From positions 1 to 47,863 of the forward strand of contig NZ_JAAIJY010000028.1 in NCBI RefSeq assembly GCF_011752065.1: a stretch of DNA of 47,863 bases, read 5' to 3'. The DNA comes from Actinomyces sp. ZJ308 (lineage in GTDB: Bacteria > Actinomycetota > Actinomycetes > Actinomycetales > Actinomycetaceae). The notes below the pieces were generated by a model. It had not been told where the DNA came from, ran no database searches, and was given only the letters and a program-made list of their open reading frames with translations. This document shows positions 1 through 7,755 of this stretch, one piece after another (position 1 is the first letter of the stretch; the number at the start of each line of letters is the position of its first letter). The position numbers were made by a program, and so were the translations under genes.

Positions 1-107
1 AAGCCATCATCCGCACAACGACTTCGAGGGGCCACAACCCTCATCATCTACGCAACACCATCCAGAAGCTACAGAACTACACCCACAGCTCCCTTCCGTT
101 CAGGACA
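1..107. other. Unassigned sequence next to IS3 fragment
   Basis: Between the window edge and the point where IS3 OrfA similarity stops (about 107) no gene can be named. The forward strand is open in all three frames here and the reverse strand is not, so this may be the tail of a forward gene interrupted by the IS3 fragment. I do not recognise the product. Confidence 0.3.
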
Positions 108-383
108 CACGAAGGCCGCCGCTTTTTTCAGGAACTCGTTCTCCTGACGCAGCTCCCTGTTTTCCGCTCTCAGCTTCGCGATCTCGGCTGACTCGGAGGC
201 CTTTTTGCGGTCCTGATCGGTAGCATGATCTTTTCTGTACTTTGCGACCCAGTTACCCACCGTCTGGGCCACAAGATCATACGAGGCCGCCACCGAGGCG
301 ATCGTGCGGTCCTTCTCAATGACCTCACGCACGACCTGGGCCTTGAACTCCTCTGAGTATTTCGCTGCTGGCATGGTCTCCAT
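69..383 (-). pseudogene. IS3-family transposase OrfA, 3' truncated
   Basis: This encodes the helix-turn-helix subunit of an IS3-family transposase. The N-terminal half (KYSEEFKAQVVREVIEKD, then SVAASYDLVAQTVGNWV) is the DNA-binding HTH, and the C-terminal half (IAKLRAENRELRQENEFLKKAAAF) is the leucine zipper typical of OrfA. Similarity stops after KKAAAF near position 107; the last 13 residues read into foreign sequence. The A6G slippery run used for the -1 OrfA/OrfB frameshift is still visible (complement of 122-128), but no OrfB follows, since all reverse frames carry stops. The element cannot encode its full transposase. The start ATG at 383 follows the IS left end. The family call is firm; the broken state is seen directly. 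Confidence 0.85.
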
Positions 384-434
384 CCTATCGACTCACGGGA
401 AGAAAAACTCCCCCTGTCCGAGAAACACCACGCA
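108..434 (-). mobile_element. IS3-family insertion sequence fragment
   Basis: This is the left part of an IS3-type element: about 50 bp of leader before OrfA, with the outer end near 434 where IS256 coding sequence (ending HHLE) stops. The other end is lost near 107. The element therefore sits inside the IS256 remnant. The boundary at 434 is inferred from where IS256 similarity ends and the new sequence begins with TG. Confidence 0.6.
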
Positions 435-908
435 CTCCAGGTGGTGCTGAATGTCGCGCACTTCTCAATTCCGCCGGCGCATCAGGCCTGGTGATTCACT
501 CGCATCCAGCCCGCACCGGACGGCGCTGGCCCTTACGCTACCCGGGCGTGGGGTGAAGGTCCCGGCCCGGTCCCGAGGCACCTCAATCTCGAAAGGCCCC
601 ATCCTGGCGAGTCCACCGTCTTGGGCGTGGTCCCGTTCCTGGCGTTACCGCGCGCCTGGGCGGTCGGCTCGCCCTTGTCATAGCCCAGGTGCTCGCTCAA
701 GCCAAGCGCCCAGGCCCCTCTCCAGGGCCTCCTTGACCAGGGCCGGCAGCAGGCCATCAGCCCCGGTCATCTTCACCTGGCCGGCATCAATCTGCTCAAA
801 CAAGCCGTCCAAAGACCCCGCCGAACGCAGCCGGTCGACTACATCCTGCCCACCAGCAGGAGTCGCGTTGTCGTCATCAGTAGCAGTCATCAGTGTCAGT
901 CCTTCCAA
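435..908 (-). pseudogene. IS256-family transposase, N-terminal remnant with frameshifts
   Basis: Read on the reverse strand, this is the N-terminal part of an IS256-type (mutator-like) transposase, spread over several frames. The first frame (678-908) has MTATDDDNATPAGGQDVVDR and KMTGADGLLPALVKEALERG. It shifts to a second frame with SEHLGYDKGEPTAQARGNAR and NGTTPKTVDS, then to another frame that resembles the EIEVPRDRAGTF stretch, and ends with VRDIQHHLE, where the IS3 fragment begins. The DDE catalytic domain is absent. At least two frameshifts plus truncation make it a dead copy. Confidence 0.8.
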
Positions 909-943
909 CGGAGGGGCTTACACAAACCATTGAACACGCTCAC
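435..943 (-). mobile_element. IS256-family element remnant
   Basis: The outer end lies at about 915-943, just before the transposase start, where the reverse strand reads TGAGCGTGTTCAATGGTTTG, a sequence resembling IS256-group terminal repeats. On the other side of this end the ISL3 transposase reading frame is interrupted exactly, ending EGR then a TGA supplied by the IS256 end. This suggests IS256 inserted into ISL3. The distal IS256 end is not in the window. Confidence 0.6.
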
Positions 944-1565
944 CGACCTTCGATCACATCGAGAAGGCGGGCCGGCCCCGCCTCGTGACGTACGGGGGTC
1001 AGGTCGATGATGACGGTGACGTACTTGTCGCCCCGCCTGGTGTGGCGCCAGACGTGCTCGTCAACCCCGAGCACCTCCACGCCCTTGAATCGGTCGGGCG
1101 TCTCGTTGAGGATCTGCTCGGCTCGGGTCAGGATCGCGCTGTTGGCAGTGTGCCAAGAGATCCCCAGGGCCTGCGCGACGCGTGAGACCGACATGGACTC
1201 AAGGCCCAGGGCCCGCAGCCCCCACTCGACGGCCGCGTGGGTCAGCCGCGCCCGCGGCTGGGCCACCCGGCTCGTGTCCTGTCTCCACACCCGGCGGCAG
1301 TGCGTGCAGGCGAAGCGCCGCACGCGCACCACCAGCTGCGTGGGTCGCCACCCCACCGGTAGGTGGGCCAGGCGCCGGGACACCGTTCCACGAGCCTGCC
1401 CCTGGGCCCCGCAGGCCTTGCAGAACGGGTCCTCCAAGCCGATCGGCATGCGGCACTCGACAATGGCCTCGTCGGGGTCAGGTGCTGGCCCACCGCGGTC
1501 AGTCCCAGGGCGTCCAGGCCCAGGAAGGTCGTCAGGTCAGGGCCGGTGAAGGTAGTCTCAGGCAC
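940..1565 (-). pseudogene. ISL3-family transposase, frameshifted and truncated
   Basis: This is the N-terminal half of an ISL3-family transposase. A GTG at 1565 opens a frame (PETTFTGPDLTTFLGLDALG, then GQHLTP) that continues after a one-base frameshift near 1485-1490 as DEAIVECRMPIGLEDPFCKA. The zinc-ribbon cysteines are present as FCKACGAQG and FACTHCRRVW, followed by an HTH (SVSRVAQALGISWHTANSAI) and the start of the DDE domain (GVEVLGVDEHVWRHTRRGDK). The frame ends at EGR against the IS256 end, so the rest of the catalytic domain is missing. It is non-functional by both frameshift and truncation. Confidence 0.85.
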
Positions 1566-1715
1566 GTCGAGGTCTCTCGTGACGGGGTGTGTAGCAGCTC
1601 CCATCATCGGGGGACCTCGACCCCCACCCACCGCAACGACGCACCCACCACCCCCACCAAACAGATCAATAGGACCCGCTTACTACACCCTCAAACACGA
1701 AGAGCCCGAAAAGTC
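944..1715 (-). mobile_element. ISL3-family element remnant
   Basis: The transposase remnant plus about 150 bp of leader. The outer terminal repeat is probably near 1685-1715, where the reverse strand reads GGGCTCTTCGTGTTTGAGGG, similar to ISL3-type ends. The other end is lost to IS256. The element ends only about 170 bp upstream of the adhesin gene. The exact boundary is uncertain. Confidence 0.5.
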
Positions 1716-1797
1716 TCTTTCTCTGATTTCTTTTGCGCAACACCTACATGACATTTTGGTAACATTTCAACACGTCTTGATGCCTATGCCACAAAAG

Positions 1798-1825
1798 TTG
1801 TCTCAGATATTCTCTTCGCTATACG
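1798..1825 (+). promoter_or_regulatory. Candidate promoter of the adhesin gene
   Basis: TTGTCT at 1798-1803 and TATACG at 1820-1825 are separated by 16 bp, a reasonable fit to sigma-70 type -35 and -10 boxes. They lie about 60 bp before the ATG at 1888 in a stretch that is AT-richer than the gene. This is pattern matching only. Confidence 0.35.
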
Positions 1826-1887
1826 TTGTGCCAGTTGTTCGCGGTCAACCCCAGTCCGCCACTCCCTAGTGAAGAGGATGTGTATAC

Positions 1888-4800
1888 ATGCAGGTCTCCA
1901 CCGCCCTCAGACGCACTGCGTCCAGGGGTCGTCTAACGGCCGTCTGGCTCGCCATGACGGCCCTGCTTCTGAGCGTGATGATGCCAGTACCGGCCGACGC
2001 CGCGGTTAATAACGGCATCGAGGTCTCAAACCTCGTCCTGTCCAAGTCCGACCGAGATGGCAACGACTCAACCGGCGCCGTCACGACCCAGGACGTGGCC
2101 AAGCTGTCCTACACGTGGGACGCCACGAAGACCACCATCAACCCGGGAGACTCCTTCTCCATCGACCTGGGCGAGCACTTCAAGAACCTGGAGAGCCCGA
2201 AGACCGTCACCATGAGCCTGCCCTACAACGGCACGCCCACGGAGGTGGGCACGTGCACGCTGACGGAAAGGACCATGGAGTGCGCCTTCAACGACAAGGT
2301 TGAGGAGCTCAAGGCTGCAGGATTCAAGGAGTTCAAGGGCTCGGGTCAGGCACTGCTCCTCATTACGCAGACCACCACCGCTGAGACAGTGGACATGACT
2401 GTCAACGGCACTCAGAAGGTGAGCGTCGACCTGCCGGGCACCGGGGGAATCAAGGGCCCTGCCGCACAGGGCTACACACCTCTGACCTTCGCGAAGATCT
2501 CCTCGGTCATCACCTCCGCCTCCTCCTCCATGGCCTGGGAGGTCAACTTCGGCTCGGACTACATCAAGGAGCAGCTGGCCAAGGGGAGCAGTCCCATCAA
2601 CCCCGACGGCCGGACTCGTCAGACCATCACCATTACCGACACGCTCGGCCCGGGCATGGCCTTTAACACCAACATGAGCAGGTGGAACCTCTCACTACGC
2701 AACAGCGCCGCCGAGCCGGACATGTCCAGAGTCGTCCTGACCACGGGAGCAGGCAGGGACATGAATACGACGTACGGCGACTTCGACCTGGACGTGGACA
2801 TCCAGGGGCAGGTCGCCACCATCAAGGTCACCGGCCCCTTTGCCCCCAGCTCCAACTACAAGATCGCCTATCCCGTGACCTTCACCTCCCACAACGGTAA
2901 GGCCACCGTTGGCGTGCGCTACAACAACTCCGCCACCCTCAACGGTTCCGGGACCCAGGGTGAGTTCAGCCGCAGCTACGCCGACTCCTTCAAGGTCACC
3001 GTGGAGATGGCGGCCGGATTCGGCGGGTTCGAGGTCGTCAAGATGCTGGAGGGCACCGGCCTGGACGCCGTCGACGTCGCGAACACGACGCTGCCGGTCA
3101 AGGTCGACTACGTCCTACCCGGACCCGCCAGCGCCTACACCGGATGGACTGCCCCCGGTACGCTCAACGCCGACGGCACAACCGGTACGGCTGTGCTCAA
3201 CGTCAGCATCGGCAAGACCAACACGTTCCAGGGCACCTTCCCCCAGGGCACCGTCGTCACCCTGTCCGAGGACACCGCTCAGGCCTCGCCCGCTCCTTCG
3301 GGGTACGCCTGGGGCGAGCCGGTCTTCAGCGTCGGCAACGCCAAGACCAATGTCCTGACCATCGGTAACCGGGTATCGACCAAGGTCACGCTCAACAACA
3401 CCGCCGATATCGTCAAGGCTCCCGGAACCTTCCAGGTGACGAAGACCGTCGTCGGCGCCGACGCGCCCGCGGGCGCTCGCGACAAGGACTTCGCCTTCAC
3501 CTACACCTGCTCCGACGGCCAGTCGGGCCGCGTCAGCGCCAAGGGTGACGGGACGGCCGTCCAGGCCGGCGCGACCTTCCCGCAGGGCACCACCTGCACG
3601 GTGAAGGAGGAGGCCGACTCCGCGCAGCTCGACGGCTACACGCTCACGGCCCCTGCCGAGCAGACCGTCACCATCAAGGACCCCGCCGAGCCGGCCGTGA
3701 CGGCCGCGTTCGCGAACTCCTACACCCGTGACACGGGTGCCTTCTCCGTCGCCAAGTCGGTCCAGGGTGGTCCGGACGGGGCGGCCAACGGCTCCTACAC
3801 CTTCACCTACACCTGCGACGGCGACGTGAAGGGCACCCTGACGGTCCCCGGCGACGGGACGGCCGTGTCCTCTCCGCGGATCCCGACCGGGACCTCCTGC
3901 ACGATCGCCGAGGACGCCGCCTCGGCCGCCAAGGACGGCTACTCCGTGACCTCGGCCCTGTCGCAGGACACGGTGACCATCGCCAAGGACCAGACCGTGG
4001 CCGTCACCGCCACCAACACCTACACCCGCGACACCGGTACCTTCTCGGTCACCAAGAGCGTCACGGGCGACTACACCCCGCAGGCGGGCGACTCGGTCAA
4101 GATTGGCTACACCTGCAACGACCCCGACAGCACCCGGGGGAGCCTCGATGTGCCCATGGACGGCACCGCCGTCAGTGGGCCGGCCCTCCCCACGGGGACG
4201 GTGTGCACCCTGAGTGAGGACAGCGCCTCGGCTCAGCGTGAGGGTTACACGGCCGCCACCGCCTATTCCGCGACGACCGTGAGGATCGTGAAGGACCAGG
4301 TCCCGAACGTCTCGGTGACGAACACCTACACGCGCCAGACCGGGGGCTTCTCAGTGTCCAAGACGGTTCAGGGCGACGGCGCGCAGTCCGCGCCCGCGGA
4401 GTTCACCTTCGAGTACACCTGCACCGACAAGGTCACCGGCAAGGCCGGCTCCCCCAAGCAGGTCGTAGTCAAGGCCGGCCAGACCGCCCACGTGGGCGAC
4501 GTGCCGACCGGCTCCTGCACGATCGCGGAGAAGGACGCCTCCGCCAAGGGCACGAGCCTCTCGACGGCGCTGGCCGTCAACGGCACGCCCGTGCAGGGCG
4601 ACAAGGCGACCTTCGACGTCCTCGGCGGGGACGCCGCCGACGTCAGCGTCTCGGCCGTCAACACCTACACCCTGGAGCGCGGCACCTTCACCGTGTCGAA
4701 GAAGGTGGAGGGCGATGGCGCCGAGACCCACAAGAACGTCGCCTTCACCTTCCAGTACACCTGCAGGTCCGACGTCGAGGGCGAGGTCAGTGGTGAGCTG

Positions 4801-5484
4801 ACGGCTCGCGGTGACGGCGCTGCCGTCTCCGGGCCCGCGCTGCCCGTCGGGGCGACGTGCTCGGTGTCGGAGAAGACGTCGTCGGCCCAGGTCAACGGCT
4901 ACGACGTGAAGACCCCGGAGGCGCAGGACGTGACGATCGCGGAGAAGGATGCCGCGCTGTCCTTCGCCAACACCTACAGCCGTCAGACCGGCTCGTTCTC
5001 GGTGACCAAGACGGTGACGGGCGTGGAGGCCGGTGACAAGCAGTTCGCCTTCGCCTACACCTGCACCGACGGGACCGAGGGCACGCTGAAGGCCAAGGCC
5101 GACGGCGAGGCGGTCGCCGGACCGAAGGTGCCCACCGGCACGCAGTGCACCGTGACCGAGGATGCCAAGGCGGCCGCGATCGACGGCTACACGCTGGCGG
5201 CCCCGGAGGCCCAGACGGTGACGGTCTCGGAGAAGGACCAGGTGGTCAGTGCCTCCTTCGTCAACGCCTACACCGAGGACCCGGCCGCCCCGGCGCCGTC
5301 GGCGAGCCCCGAGCCGTCTGCGTCCGGTGAGCCGACGCCGAGCGACCCAGCGCAGGGCGACTCGGCGCAGGGCGACTCCGGATCGTTCCTGGCCCGGACC
5401 GGGGCGTTTGTGGGGATCCCCCTTGCCCTGGCTCTGGCCGCGATCGCAGGAGGAGCGCTTCTGGCTTATCGCCGCAGGGCGTGA
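1888..5484 (+). CDS. Cell-wall-anchored adhesin with DUF5979-type repeats
   Basis: A 1198-residue surface protein. A signal peptide (basic start, hydrophobic AMTALLLSVMM, cleavage near PADAA, about residue 38) exports it. Residues 40-370 form an N-terminal adhesin-like region, residues 375-505 a diverged repeat, and residues 509-1130 six clear repeats of about 100 residues starting at 509, 615, 715, 817, 931 and 1033. Most repeats have TFxVxKxVxG, a YTC cysteine, a second cysteine before an (E/A)ED-like stretch, and a closing NTYTR, as in DUF5979/SpaA-like stalk domains that may form isopeptide bonds. A Pro/Ser-rich linker leads to LARTG (1168-1172), a hydrophobic segment and RRRA. The sorting motif has Ala in place of the usual Pro. 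ATG 1888 follows AGAGGA at good spacing. No sortase or pilin gene adjoins it, so a housekeeping sortase is the likely anchor. The ligand is unknown. Confidence 0.9.
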   Translation: MQVSTALRRTASRGRLTAVWLAMTALLLSVMMPVPADAAVNNGIEVSNLVLSKSDRDGNDSTGAVTTQDVAKLSYTWDATKTTINPGDSFSIDLGEHFKNLESPKTVTMSLPYNGTPTEVGTCTLTERTMECAFNDKVEELKAAGFKEFKGSGQALLLITQTTTAETVDMTVNGTQKVSVDLPGTGGIKGPAAQGYTPLTFAKISSVITSASSSMAWEVNFGSDYIKEQLAKGSSPINPDGRTRQTITITDTLGPGMAFNTNMSRWNLSLRNSAAEPDMSRVVLTTGAGRDMNTTYGDFDLDVDIQGQVATIKVTGPFAPSSNYKIAYPVTFTSHNGKATVGVRYNNSATLNGSGTQGEFSRSYADSFKVTVEMAAGFGGFEVVKMLEGTGLDAVDVANTTLPVKVDYVLPGPASAYTGWTAPGTLNADGTTGTAVLNVSIGKTNTFQGTFPQGTVVTLSEDTAQASPAPSGYAWGEPVFSVGNAKTNVLTIGNRVSTKVTLNNTADIVKAPGTFQVTKTVVGADAPAGARDKDFAFTYTCSDGQSGRVSAKGDGTAVQAGATFPQGTTCTVKEEADSAQLDGYTLTAPAEQTVTIKDPAEPAVTAAFANSYTRDTGAFSVAKSVQGGPDGAANGSYTFTYTCDGDVKGTLTVPGDGTAVSSPRIPTGTSCTIAEDAASAAKDGYSVTSALSQDTVTIAKDQTVAVTATNTYTRDTGTFSVTKSVTGDYTPQAGDSVKIGYTCNDPDSTRGSLDVPMDGTAVSGPALPTGTVCTLSEDSASAQREGYTAATAYSATTVRIVKDQVPNVSVTNTYTRQTGGFSVSKTVQGDGAQSAPAEFTFEYTCTDKVTGKAGSPKQVVVKAGQTAHVGDVPTGSCTIAEKDASAKGTSLSTALAVNGTPVQGDKATFDVLGGDAADVSVSAVNTYTLERGTFTVSKKVEGDGAETHKNVAFTFQYTCRSDVEGEVSGELTARGDGAAVSGPALPVGATCSVSEKTSSAQVNGYDVKTPEAQDVTIAEKDAALSFANTYSRQTGSFSVTKTVTGVEAGDKQFAFAYTCTDGTEGTLKAKADGEAVAGPKVPTGTQCTVTEDAKAAAIDGYTLAAPEAQTVTVSEKDQVVSASFVNAYTEDPAAPAPSASPEPSASGEPTPSDPAQGDSAQGDSGSFLARTGAFVGIPLALALAAIAGGALLAYRRRA

Positions 5485-5528
5485 GCCGGCGCGCTGAGAG
5501 CCGGTAACCGAGGCTGTCAGCCAGATGA

Positions 5529-5567
5529 GTGAGGGTCCTCCACCCCGGGCGGGTGGAGGACCCTCAC
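5529..5567 (+). terminator. Strong hairpin terminator after adhesin
   Basis: A perfect 17-bp stem (GTGAGGGTCCTCCACCC with its complement) around a 5-base loop lies 45 bp after the adhesin stop. There is no U tract, as is common in high-GC actinobacteria. Since the next gene converges from the other strand and ends at 5587, it may act in both directions. Confidence 0.8.
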
Positions 5568-5586
5568 GGCTCTCCTCCAGGATCCT

Positions 5587-5847
5587 TTAGACGGCGTCGC
5601 GCGCGGCCGGGTGAGAGCCTCCAGATTCCGCGGTCGGCGAGGAACCCAAGGCGCTGAGGAGGCTCGGATGGTACTGAGCGCCGGGGACCAGGCTCAGGGC
5701 AGGGTCGATGTTCGCTCCGCCGTCGGCGAGGTAGGTGGGATCGTAGAGGAAGGTGGTGGAGACCTGGCCGCGCGATCGCGTGAAGTGCGCCTGGCCGACC
5801 AGGCGGGGTGAGCCGTTGGTACCGGTGACGATCTCGACGGCGGTCAT
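5587..5847 (-). CDS. HipA N-terminal-domain protein, truncated
   Basis: An 86-residue product matching only the first subdomain of HipA kinases: GQAHFTRSRGQVSTTFLYDP then ADGGANIDPALSLVPGAQYH. Full HipA is over 400 residues and continues into an ATP-binding kinase core; here the similarity fades after HPSLLSALGSS and the frame stops. Its ATG overlaps the hipB stop (ATGA, 5844-5847), so the two are translationally coupled. Either this is a deletion remnant of hipA, or a stand-alone N-domain comparable to HipS of three-gene HipBST systems. Without a kinase it cannot phosphorylate glutamyl-tRNA synthetase. A remnant is the more likely reading. Confidence 0.65.
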   Translation of the reverse strand: MTAVEIVTGTNGSPRLVGQAHFTRSRGQVSTTFLYDPTYLADGGANIDPALSLVPGAQYHPSLLSALGSSPTAESGGSHPAARDAV

Positions 5848-6131
5848 CGGGCACGCTTTCTGGTGAGGCGGCCGGCACGGAGGCGACCGATGTCGCTGGA
5901 CAGGGGGTCGACGGCGTCGACGAGCTGGTCAAGGATGCCCAGGGCGCGCAGCACCTGGGCGACGCTGTTGAAGCTGACATTGGGGTTGCCCGACTCGATC
6001 TTGCGCAGGGTGTCGCGGGTGATGCCCGCGCGCTCGGACACCTGCTGCGCGGTCAGGCCGAGCACCATGCGCCATCCGCGCACGTGCTCCCCGAGCTCCT
6101 TCACTTGACGGTTGATCCTGTAGCCGGACAC
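5844..6131 (-). CDS. hipB: HipB-like HTH antitoxin/repressor
   Basis: A 95-residue Xre-type helix-turn-helix protein: ELGEHVRGWRMVLGLTAQQV, SERAGITRDTLRKIESGNPN, then SVAQVLRALGILDQLVDAVD. This is the usual layout of HipB-type antitoxins that bind HipA and repress their own operon. The GTG at 6131 (reads SGYRINRQVKELG) is chosen because a GAGGACGAGGACC purine run lies just upstream; a much longer upstream extension is possible on paper but reads antisense into the next gene. It overlaps the truncated hipA by 4 nt. With the kinase gone it may persist only as a DNA-binding repressor. Confidence 0.8.
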   Translation of the reverse strand: MSGYRINRQVKELGEHVRGWRMVLGLTAQQVSERAGITRDTLRKIESGNPNVSFNSVAQVLRALGILDQLVDAVDPLSSDIGRLRAGRLTRKRAR

Positions 6132-6150
6132 GGTCCTCGTCCTCCATTCA

Positions 6151-6170
6151 CTATGGCTAGCAGCATAGCC
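6151..6170. promoter_or_regulatory. Candidate HipB operator
   Basis: Two nested inverted repeats sit 20 bp upstream of hipB: CTATG (6151-6155) with CATAG (6164-6168), and GGCTA (6155-6159) with TAGCC (6166-6170). The position, in the space between divergent hipB and the AIM24 gene, suits an autoregulatory site. It is short and could be chance. Confidence 0.3.
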
Positions 6171-6353
6171 TGAACCGGAAGTTATGGCGAAGATGATCGT
6201 CACAAGAGATGCGAAGAAGCAGACTGGGGCTCGACGGCGGGTCCGGTGATCGGGGATCGTTCCCCAGATGCGTCGACCGCCCGCTTGGTAGTCTGCCGCC
6301 AGCAGCGTCTTGCTGCTCTCCCGCCCCCACTCCTTGGAACAGAGGTACTTTCC

Positions 6354-7022
6354 GTGCGCAGTCCCCTTTTCGACCAGGCCAACCGTGAGCAGGAGAGCGG
6401 CCAGCGCTGGACTCTTCAGTCCAACAAGATGCTGCGCGTGGCTCTGGGGCCGGAGGTGCTGGCCGCGCAGGGGTCGATGGTCGCCTACCAGGGGAATATC
6501 GACTTCTCCTACCAGGGTTCGAGGAGCCTGGGCGGCATGATCAAGAAGGCCGCCACCGGGGAAGGCGGCAACCTCATGCGCGCCTCCGGGCAGGGCGAGG
6601 TGTTCTTCGCCCGCAGCGCGCACAACGTGTTCCTGCTTCAGCTGGAGGGCGACGCGATCACGGTGAACACGCCGTCCCTGCTGGCCTTCGATGCGCACCT
6701 GGGTTACGACATCCGGATGCTCGGCAACGCGGGGATTCTCGCCGGCGGCTTGTTCAATCTGATGGTTCAGGGGCAGGGCGTGGTGGCTGTGTCCTCTGAC
6801 GGGCCGCCGATGCTGCTGGACTGCTCCCAGCAGCCGACCTTCGTTGACCCGCAGGCGGCGATCTGCTGGTCGGCGAACCTGCAGCCGCAGATCAAGAGCA
6901 CCTTCAAGATGGGGTCCCTCATTGGCCGGGGCTCGGGCGAGTCCTTCCAGCTGGCCTTCCACGGCCCGGGCTTCGTCGTGGTCCAACCCAGCGAAGGCCA
7001 GCCGGTGGTGACGGCTTCCTGA
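6354..7022 (+). CDS. AIM24 family protein
   Basis: A 222-residue protein of the AIM24 (formerly DUF124/TIGR00266) family, a beta-rich fold of unclear biochemical role in bacteria. Typical features are the glycine-rich core (GGNLMRASGQGEVFFARSAH), LLAFDAHLGYDIRM, and the C-terminal IGRGSGESFQLAFHGPGFVV with QPSEG. GTG 6354 is preferred because AGAGG lies 8-10 nt upstream; an in-frame ATG at 6246 would add 36 residues of unlikely composition. It is divergent from hipB. Its last 166 bp are repeated almost exactly at 7782-7947, beyond the MNT/HEPT module. Function in this organism is unknown. Confidence 0.85.
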   Translation: MRSPLFDQANREQESGQRWTLQSNKMLRVALGPEVLAAQGSMVAYQGNIDFSYQGSRSLGGMIKKAATGEGGNLMRASGQGEVFFARSAHNVFLLQLEGDAITVNTPSLLAFDAHLGYDIRMLGNAGILAGGLFNLMVQGQGVVAVSSDGPPMLLDCSQQPTFVDPQAAICWSANLQPQIKSTFKMGSLIGRGSGESFQLAFHGPGFVVVQPSEGQPVVTAS

Positions 7023-7046
7023 GCGGGGCGCCTCGCGGGTGCTTGC

Positions 7047-7394
7047 TTAAGGTTCCATGTTGGACAGCAAGGCATCGAGTTGCCGGCCGAGTTCAGGAAG
7101 GTCGTTGCGCGCTGTCGTCACCAGGATGTCGACATCGATTGACCAGTAACCGTGCACGACTCGATTGCGCAAGCCGATGGGGCGACGCCAGATAACCTCC
7201 GGATGGCCCGAGCGGAACTCCTCGGGTAGTTTCGCAGCAGCTTCCCCGAGAACGGTGAAGTTCCAGGACAGAGCATCAGCCTTCACCCAGTCATCCTCGA
7301 GATCAGTCCCCACCGGGACACCATCAACGAGAGCGATGATGCGAGTGACCGCATCCCGCATCTCTCGCAGATACAGATACTCAGGCCGCGTCAT
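7047..7394 (-). CDS. hepT: HepT-like HEPN RNase toxin (DUF86)
   Basis: A 115-residue HEPN-fold protein of the HepT/DUF86 family, the RNase toxin partner of MntA. It has the diagnostic RxxxxHxY motif as RNRVVHGY, in the usual C-terminal third, with the preceding WNFTVLGEAAAKLPEEFR helix. ATG 7394 (MTRPEYLYLREM) is preferred to the longer in-frame start at 7427 because it overlaps the mntA end by 14 nt and matches usual family length. It lies downstream of mntA on the same strand. In characterised systems MntA adds AMP to the Tyr of the motif and so silences the toxin. All key residues are present, so it is probably active. Confidence 0.9.
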   Translation of the reverse strand: MTRPEYLYLREMRDAVTRIIALVDGVPVGTDLEDDWVKADALSWNFTVLGEAAAKLPEEFRSGHPEVIWRRPIGLRNRVVHGYWSIDVDILVTTARNDLPELGRQLDALLSNMEP

Positions 7395-7677
7395 AAAATG
7401 GCTCCGCGTCCGCAAGGACCTGTTCACGAATCAGCGGATGCAAGGATTTTCGTGACACCAGGTCGACTGGACGCCCGAACAGGTCAGCAAGATCCTGAGA
7501 CAGGTCCTCGATCTCCCAGCCGAGCGAGCGGTCCTGAGCGAGCTCATAGAGAAGATCGACGTCGCTTCCTGGGCGATCTTCACCGCGGGCGACCGATCCG
7601 AAGACATCGAGGCGTGCAATCCCGAAACGACGGCACAGCGCATCCAGCCTCGCTCGGTCGACGTCTAGAGCCTCCAT
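7381..7677 (-). CDS. mntA: MntA-like minimal nucleotidyltransferase antitoxin
   Basis: A 98-residue MNT-fold protein. The signature GSX10DXD is intact: GSVARGEDRPGSDVDLLYEL, and a third acidic position is plausible at PVDLV. In known MntA/HepT pairs it acts as an AMPylator that neutralises HepT. It is the first gene of the two, with the hepT start inside its end, so the two are co-translated. The whole module sits between two copies of the 3' end of the AIM24 gene. Confidence 0.9.
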   Translation of the reverse strand: MEALDVDRARLDALCRRFGIARLDVFGSVARGEDRPGSDVDLLYELAQDRSLGWEIEDLSQDLADLFGRPVDLVSRKSLHPLIREQVLADAEPFYDAA

Positions 7678-7755
7678 GCCTGGAGTCTACGCGAAGAGAG
7701 GCATGACAACATGCCCCAGAGGCAGGGGGTAGGGTGCGCCGCTTCCACCAGCTCA

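Noticed and set aside
69-130. Programmed -1 frameshift product of IS3 OrfA/OrfB
   Set aside because: The slippery run is present but all reverse frames upstream of it soon hit stops, so no OrfB can be made.
3412-5280. Possible CRISPR or DNA tandem repeat array
   Set aside because: The repeats are about 300 bp protein-domain repeats inside the adhesin reading frame, diverged at the DNA level.
5844-6986. 380-residue extension of the hipB frame
   Set aside because: The added part lies antisense to the AIM24 gene; only the last 95 residues look like protein.
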